Shown piece after piece: positions 58,519 to 64,000 of a stretch of DNA of 64,000 nt. A program made the translations under genes and the position numbers. The notes below the pieces were generated by a model. It saw nothing but the letters and a program-made list of their open reading frames with translations, had not been told where the DNA came from and made no database searches. Numbering within the stretch: the first letter of the stretch is position 1; every line of letters starts with the position of its first letter. The stretch is taken from positions 1 through 64,000 of the forward strand of contig ARYC01017931.1 of assembly GCA_000711775.1 (NCBI GenBank), read 5' to 3'. The DNA comes from Oxytricha trifallax. Lineage: Eukaryota; Ciliophora; Spirotrichea; Sporadotrichida; Oxytrichidae.

Positions 58519-61500
58519 GCTTTACCTAAAAAAAATTCAAGATTACAATTTAATTCTAATTTATAACTTGAATTAAGAGCTCTTTAATAACTAACTTCTT
58601 AATTTATAATTGTTCCCCAAACTATTAATTTTATTTCATTAGTAAAAAGTAATCCATGAAATCTTTTTAAATTATTAGATTAATAATAAAATATATATTC
58701 ATATTCTTTTAATTAGAAAAATATAATTATTTAACAACAATTAATCTCGAAATAAACAACTTGCATTTTTTATATGAATTTTCTTAATTACATTCAATAT
58801 GATATATTTTTTACTATCGAGTATATAACTTTATTCATAAAGTTTTTATATAAATTTAACATTGAATTTATTTATTCAATTTTTATCCTTAATTTTTAGT
58901 TTAAAATTTTGAGTTTGCCTCAAAGTGCTATCGTTTTTATACATGCATTTAGTTTATTGTTTTATAGAAATTCTTTTTTTAATAGATATACTAATTATAT
59001 TTTATCTCATAGTTATTTAAATAAGAATTTAATTTTTATATCCCTAAAAATTTAAGGGTTTATGCTAAGATTAAATATAATTTTAATCAAATTCATTTTT
59101 GTGTATAGTTATTTTTGTAGAATTTTTTAATGATAATTTTCAATCATTCTTATACAAAATTCATCCAATATTTATAATTTAATTATAAGTGATATGTAGA
59201 GACAAAATATTTTATTAGAGAATGGTGAAAAAAGGCAAGTGATTCAATTTGGAATGGAAAACTAATAAAGAAATAACTTCACTTTTCAGTAAGCAATTTA
59301 ATAATCAAAGTTTAAATGAATTATTTTATAAAATATTATTAATTTAATTAATAATGTATAATACTTAAATAATGAACTATTATGGATATTTTAACATTTT
59401 TATTTTAATAATTTTCTTTAAAAACAATATGGAATAAATCAAATAGTAAGAAACATTGCAAATAATTATCATTTTAATAGTTTTTCTTAATTTACTTTGT
59501 TAGAGCAGTTTATAAAGAAAGAGTTTAATAGATATCTTAAAAAAATCTCAGATGATTATTAAAAATAATTTCCCTATTCTTGATTATTTTAATATTAATT
59601 TGGGCTTTTTTATTAAACTAAAAACCTATAAATATTATATGCCAACTATAATATTAGATAAAAATTTGGACAATAGAAATTTAAAATCATTTAAGGGTCC
59701 ATTTATACAATAAAATAAGACATTAAAAAATTGAACTATATCCGGAAAATAAATAAAATAAAAGGTTATGATAAACATATAATGCTTTATATGCATAGTT
59801 AAGCATTAATATTTTCCATTTTTTCCTTTTTTTAGCAGAAAAATGTTATATTTAATAATTTAAAATAGGATATCCTTGATTTATTTATATTATAACTTTT
59901 ATAATTATTTTAATCAATAATTTATAATTTATATACTTTATTTAGTCACTTGAATATTTAAATATAAGTCTATTGTTATAGCTAGTCTGAATAAATACTT
60001 TAGCAGGGTTTTACAGAATAAATTTAACGTAACCAAATTGATTATTTAGATTTAAACTTACACAAAATATACAATTTAAACTTTAACATTCTCTACTATT
60101 TTTTATTCTATATGAATTAGGATTTTCATAATGATTGTTACTTTTTTTAATATTTAAATGATATAGGTGGAAATAATTGTTGTAAATGCTAAATTTGAGT
60201 TTATATAATTTCAATCTAAATGTTTAACTTTTATTAAATTTAATTATTATTCTCTTTATATTATTAATTTTATTTATGATCTATTATATGATATTTTATT
60301 GATTTTTTAAAAAATGCAAACATCAAAGTTATAATAAGCATTTAAATTTGAAGACATTTAGTTCTTCTCAATTATATTAATACTATTTCTGAGAATTTAA
60401 TTAACCAAACCAGATCTAATTTTGACAGGTGAGAAAAGAATCACACAACTAATTGGTGTTAATCATTAATTAAATTTATGAAAATATTATATATTTTATA
60501 GGCTTATAATATTAAAAGAATTAAAGTGACACTTGCTTTTGTTTAGTTTATAGATTATAATTGCTTAAAATTTGATAATCGTTAGATTTACAAATAGTCA
60601 ATTTGCTTTTACCTTTTTATAAAGTGAAATTCTCTTAAATATTTCGATAAAGTTTATTTGTAGTTTTAAATTAATTTCTATAATTACACTTAATAAATAA
60701 TAACATAAATTAATTATATAATTTTTGCTAGACAATGATATATGCATCTTCATTGTTTTTTGAAATCTCATTAAACAATTAGATTCTTTCATTAAAAGCT
60801 AAACTTCTATCCTTAGTAATCACAAAATGCATTGTTTATCCATACTATTATTTACTATTTAAATAAAAAGTAATTTTTTTTAATGATCTCTTCAAATAAT
60901 AATATTACATAGTATTTTGTTTTGCTTATCATTTAAAATCAATTCCTTTTTTATATTGATTTATTTCAGATGTACATAATCCCTACAATTTGTTAAAAAA
61001 ATTCCTACAATTTACTTTATTTATAAACATAAAATCTAATTACTCTTTATAGCAGCATAATTAAGTTTGAAAAATCCTATTTTTAAAAAATTCTATGAAA
61101 TATTTAATTAATTTTAGCTTAATTTAGAAGGAGCAATTTAATATCCTATTCTATTAACCTTTTTTTACTTTAATAATCATATAATAATTTAAATAGTCAT
61201 AATTCTTTTAATTTTCTCCATTTATTTGGAAATTTCAACAAATTCTATTGATAGTTACTAGTCAATTTTACTCTTTTTTATTATGCTTTTATATAATAAT
61301 AATTTATCAATATATATTTAACTATAGCATACTTTAAATTATCACTTTTTAATAAATTGCTATTATTTTAATCGTTCAAGGTTCTCATAATCTTTTCTAT
61401 TATTGAATTACTTTAAAATACTTTAATGTTTCCTATTGAAATATTTTGATAATTAGGATAAACTTATACATCAGCAAGAGCTTTTATTTAGGCAAGGAGT

Positions 61501-61942
61501 TTAAAGGAGATTATTTCTTCATGAATTTTTTAAAAACTTCTTTTTTTTGCTTTACCATTAATATAATACTAAAACTCTAATTTAATTCCTAGATTCTCAA
61601 ATAAAAATAAATACAATTATTTACTAAATAAATTAGTGCAAATGTTTAGCTTTCTTAAAAGGAAAATCATTCTAATGCTCTTTTGATATAAATTACTAAT
61701 TATAAAATATATCTAAAATGTAATGGAATAATATCTTTAGAATTTCTTAATAAGAAACATATTGGTTTACAAAAAGTTCATTATATTTCCAAATAATACT
61801 ATACAATTTATAAATTAATTTCATCGACTTTTACTAAATTATTATCCAAGGCTTACTAGAAGTGAATTAATGATCTTTAAAATATTATTTTAAATGGATT
61901 TTGTCAATTAGCTAGTTACTTAAGTTATTAACAAATTATATT
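58519..61942. other. AT-rich stretch, no gene recognised
   Basis: AT-rich DNA with no recognised gene, RNA gene or repeat. The small minus-strand standard-code frame at 60598-60792 has low-complexity composition and is taken as chance. Confidence 0.5.
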
Positions 61943-62290
61943 TCAGTGATAAAAAATTCTGAAGGCACTTCCTCCGTACCTCCCATCGAAAGCATCAGGT
62001 GTGGTTCCTGGCAAATTCAACTGTCGTCTACATTCGCGTCCTTTCATCCATGTAGCCACTTATAATTCCCTGGTCAAGTTGTATTTTACTGTCATTATTA
62101 AGTCAATGCCAGCTCCAGAAGTGTATCCCGTGCTTTTTATCGAGTACACAACATAACCCTCAAATACTCTGTTCCTTTTTACCAGGTACAAATATCAGCG
62201 AACCCTGTAATACGAACCCCTTACCTATCATAATTGGTAGGGTGATGAGCAATCTTCACATTAGGTCCGAAACTGAATTTGTCAATTATA
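61943..62290 (-). CDS. GC-richer coding island, function unknown
   Basis: This is the most conspicuous GC-richer island of the window. On the minus strand a ciliate-code frame from 62194 to the TGA at 61943 (83 residues) has very good protein character (LYLVKRNRVFEGYVVYSIKS; LPGTTPDAFDGRYGGSAFRI). Immediately upstream, one base out of frame, another frame reads FSFGPNVKIAHHPTNYDRQG and onward from about 62280. The two are probably one protein with an indel, or are joined by a rearrangement or splice near 62195. Plus-strand frames are also free of TGA, but their composition is less convincing. No family recognised. Best candidates are a macronucleus-destined segment or a pseudogene of one. Confidence 0.5.
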
Positions 62291-62742
62291 ATTAAAATAA
62301 TTAATTAATTCGGTTTCTATTTTCATCCCAAATAATAAAGATAATAAGAAATGAAAAAAATCAACTTAAAACATAAGTGCGAAAAAGTTTAGAATTTTAA
62401 GATTTAATTTATCAATAATTTTAGTTTGAAAGTTAAGAAAGATGAATTTTAACTAAGTGCTATAATGACAATAAATATTGACATGAAAATTCCAATGTTA
62501 AAGGGATTAAAGTAAATAAAGATAACTTCCCTAGATAAAATAATTATAAAAATAAAACCATAACTCACAATTATTTGAAACTAAAAATCAGAATTTTATT
62601 TACAATCATAAACAATAATTAAAACATAATTCGTAACTTTAATAAACTTCAATGAGGTATAAATCTTGAGAAAATTATAATATTACAATATGATATTTAA
62701 ATATTAATTTTTAATTATAAACTGAATTATTATTATTCAGAA

Positions 62743-63050
62743 ATGACAAACGGTATATGGAATTGTCCCACTTTTAGACATCAGGTTTTTTATTTGATCT
62801 CAAAGATGAATAATCAGAAATACTCAGACTACAACAAAATATTCCACTACTACAACTCTAACTTCAACTACTTGTACTCTATTACCAACAACAACAAGCT
62901 AAAAATTACAATTTTAAAAGATCATTAATCTGAAAAATTCTAACTGCCACGAAGTTGGTGTAGCTGTAGTTCAAAACAGAAGTAGAAATTACCTAAAGAT
63001 TGTGTTATATCAATAGTAATGATATTATCTAAAAAAATATTCTTTATAAA
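62743..63050 (+). CDS. Hypothetical open frame of 102 codons
   Basis: An ATG at 62743 opens a frame to a TGA near 63048 in the ciliate code. The first 61 codons are free of any standard stop. The start (MTNGIWNCPTFRHQVFYLIS) is ordinary. The middle is rich in Tyr/Asn/Phe from a quasi-repeat of TAC/AAC codons (62821-62895). It then reads PRSWCSCSSKQKQKLPKD and fades into AT-rich DNA. The minus strand is open in one frame too. It lies 450 bp from the island at 61.9-62.3 kb, on the other strand. Confidence 0.35.
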
Positions 63051-64000
63051 TTTATGATCTATTTATTAAAAATATAAATTAGGGAGTTTATATTGGTTTT
63101 AATTAGCAGAAATTCCATTAAATATATAAGTATTAAAACAAATTCTACAAAATTTAATTTCTTATTATATAATCATAGAATTTAATATTTATCTTAATAA
63201 ATTAATTAATAAAGATTTATAAAGAAAATAATTATGATTGCCTTATATGTTTAATTTTTGATAAATTTCATATAAAAAGTCATTCAAATTATAAACTTGA
63301 TAAAACCCTAAAAATCATGAATATAAGTACAGTTGCTAAATATTAATTGATTAAAATTCTATATTTGTAATAGTATTATTTATTTAAATATCTAAATCTA
63401 TTAAGATAAATCTAAGAGAGGCAATAATATGGGTTAAACTAGTAGATATAAGATAAAAATCACTATATAAATACAAGACAAATGGTAAAGTGAGAGTTAA
63501 AACAGATTTTAAACATAGTTTCTTCAAATATACTCTAGAATATTTTTAAATAATTGTTGAGAATTTGCATTTTTTATAGAGGATTGTCTGTTTATTATTC
63601 AAAAATATTAGGAAAATTTTTCAATAATTCTAAATGATTAAAATGAAGTCCTAAAGAATTTATGTAAAATTTTGATAAAAATGTATTTACTTTTCTATTA
63701 TTTATTTAAAAAAAACAGGACTAATTTGTAAGTAAATTAAATCAACTGTTATGTATCTTAGTATAGTTCATTACAATGGACATTATTGCTTAATATTTTT
63801 AATTAAATATCAATTAAAAATTGGTTCAACAACTATTATCAAAAAATTTATATACTAATTCAATATATAATTATTAAGTAGTCAATTGATTTAGGTGAAT
63901 TTAAGTATTAGACGTTACAATATTTCAAACGATATTTTAAATAATGTTTTACATATAAATTGAAAATTAAACATAATTATCTATGAAAATATATTTACAT
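63051..64000. other. AT-rich stretch, no gene recognised
   Basis: AT-rich DNA to the end of the window; nothing was recognised. Confidence 0.5.

Noticed and set aside
61943-62290. Plus-strand frames across the GC-richer island
   Set aside because: All three are free of TGA over most of the island, which shows that openness alone is not informative here. The minus-strand reading was preferred for its composition and its stop at the island edge.
1-64000. CRISPR arrays, rRNA or tRNA genes, bacterial promoters and terminators
   Set aside because: No regularly spaced repeats, no recognisable structural RNA and nothing bacterial were seen. The genetic code and TBE place the window in a ciliate germline.

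Overview
The window looks like germline (micronuclear) DNA of a hypotrich/spirotrich ciliate of the Oxytricha-Stylonychia kind. Three things seen in the sequence support this. First, most of it is extremely AT-rich and has almost no open frame under the standard code. Second, wherever a protein can be recognised, TAA and TAG must be read as glutamine and only TGA stops. Third, there is a 4.15-kb transposon whose ends carry C4A4C4 telomere-type sequence, whose target duplication is AAT, and which encodes the three proteins known from telomere-bearing elements (TBEs). The species cannot be named from the sequence alone.

Layout. 1-29 kb is AT-rich, non-coding-looking DNA with several long foldback (palindromic) elements: about 5.5-5.9, 10.87-11.51, 18.05-19.59 and 19.93-20.35 kb. 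It also holds a decayed transposase tail near 15.2-15.5 kb and a coding-like frame at 10.56-10.87 kb that the second foldback interrupts. From 29.4 to 35 kb there are several + strand frames readable only in the ciliate code, none recognised. 35.3-36.1 kb is a foldback with a GC-richer core; next to it (36.2-37.1 kb, minus) is a decayed Tc1/mariner-type transposase. 40.1-41.4 kb is an old TBE remnant. 43.1-51.7 kb is a nest: a decayed LINE (endonuclease-like and reverse-transcriptase regions, + strand) carries two copies of a short inverted-repeat element, and a TBE is inserted inside its reverse-transcriptase frame. 53.4-53.8, 57.0-57.2, 61.9-62.3 and 62.7-63.1 kb are short, GC-richer, coding-like islands. 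They could be macronucleus-destined segments (MDSs) or relics of other elements. A second copy of the 20-kb foldback family lies at 58.1-58.5 kb.

How the parts fit. Nothing here is an operon-like host system. The region behaves as a store of mobile DNA that a ciliate would normally remove when it builds its macronucleus. TBE transposases are known in Oxytricha to take part in that removal. The TBE here carries frameshifts in all three genes and so looks decayed. The most informative structure is the order of nesting (LINE first, then TBE and inverted-repeat elements). The most unusual one is the 1.5-kb G/C-tract foldback at 18-19.6 kb. Frames were read by hand in the ciliate code, so further long frames may exist that I did not see.
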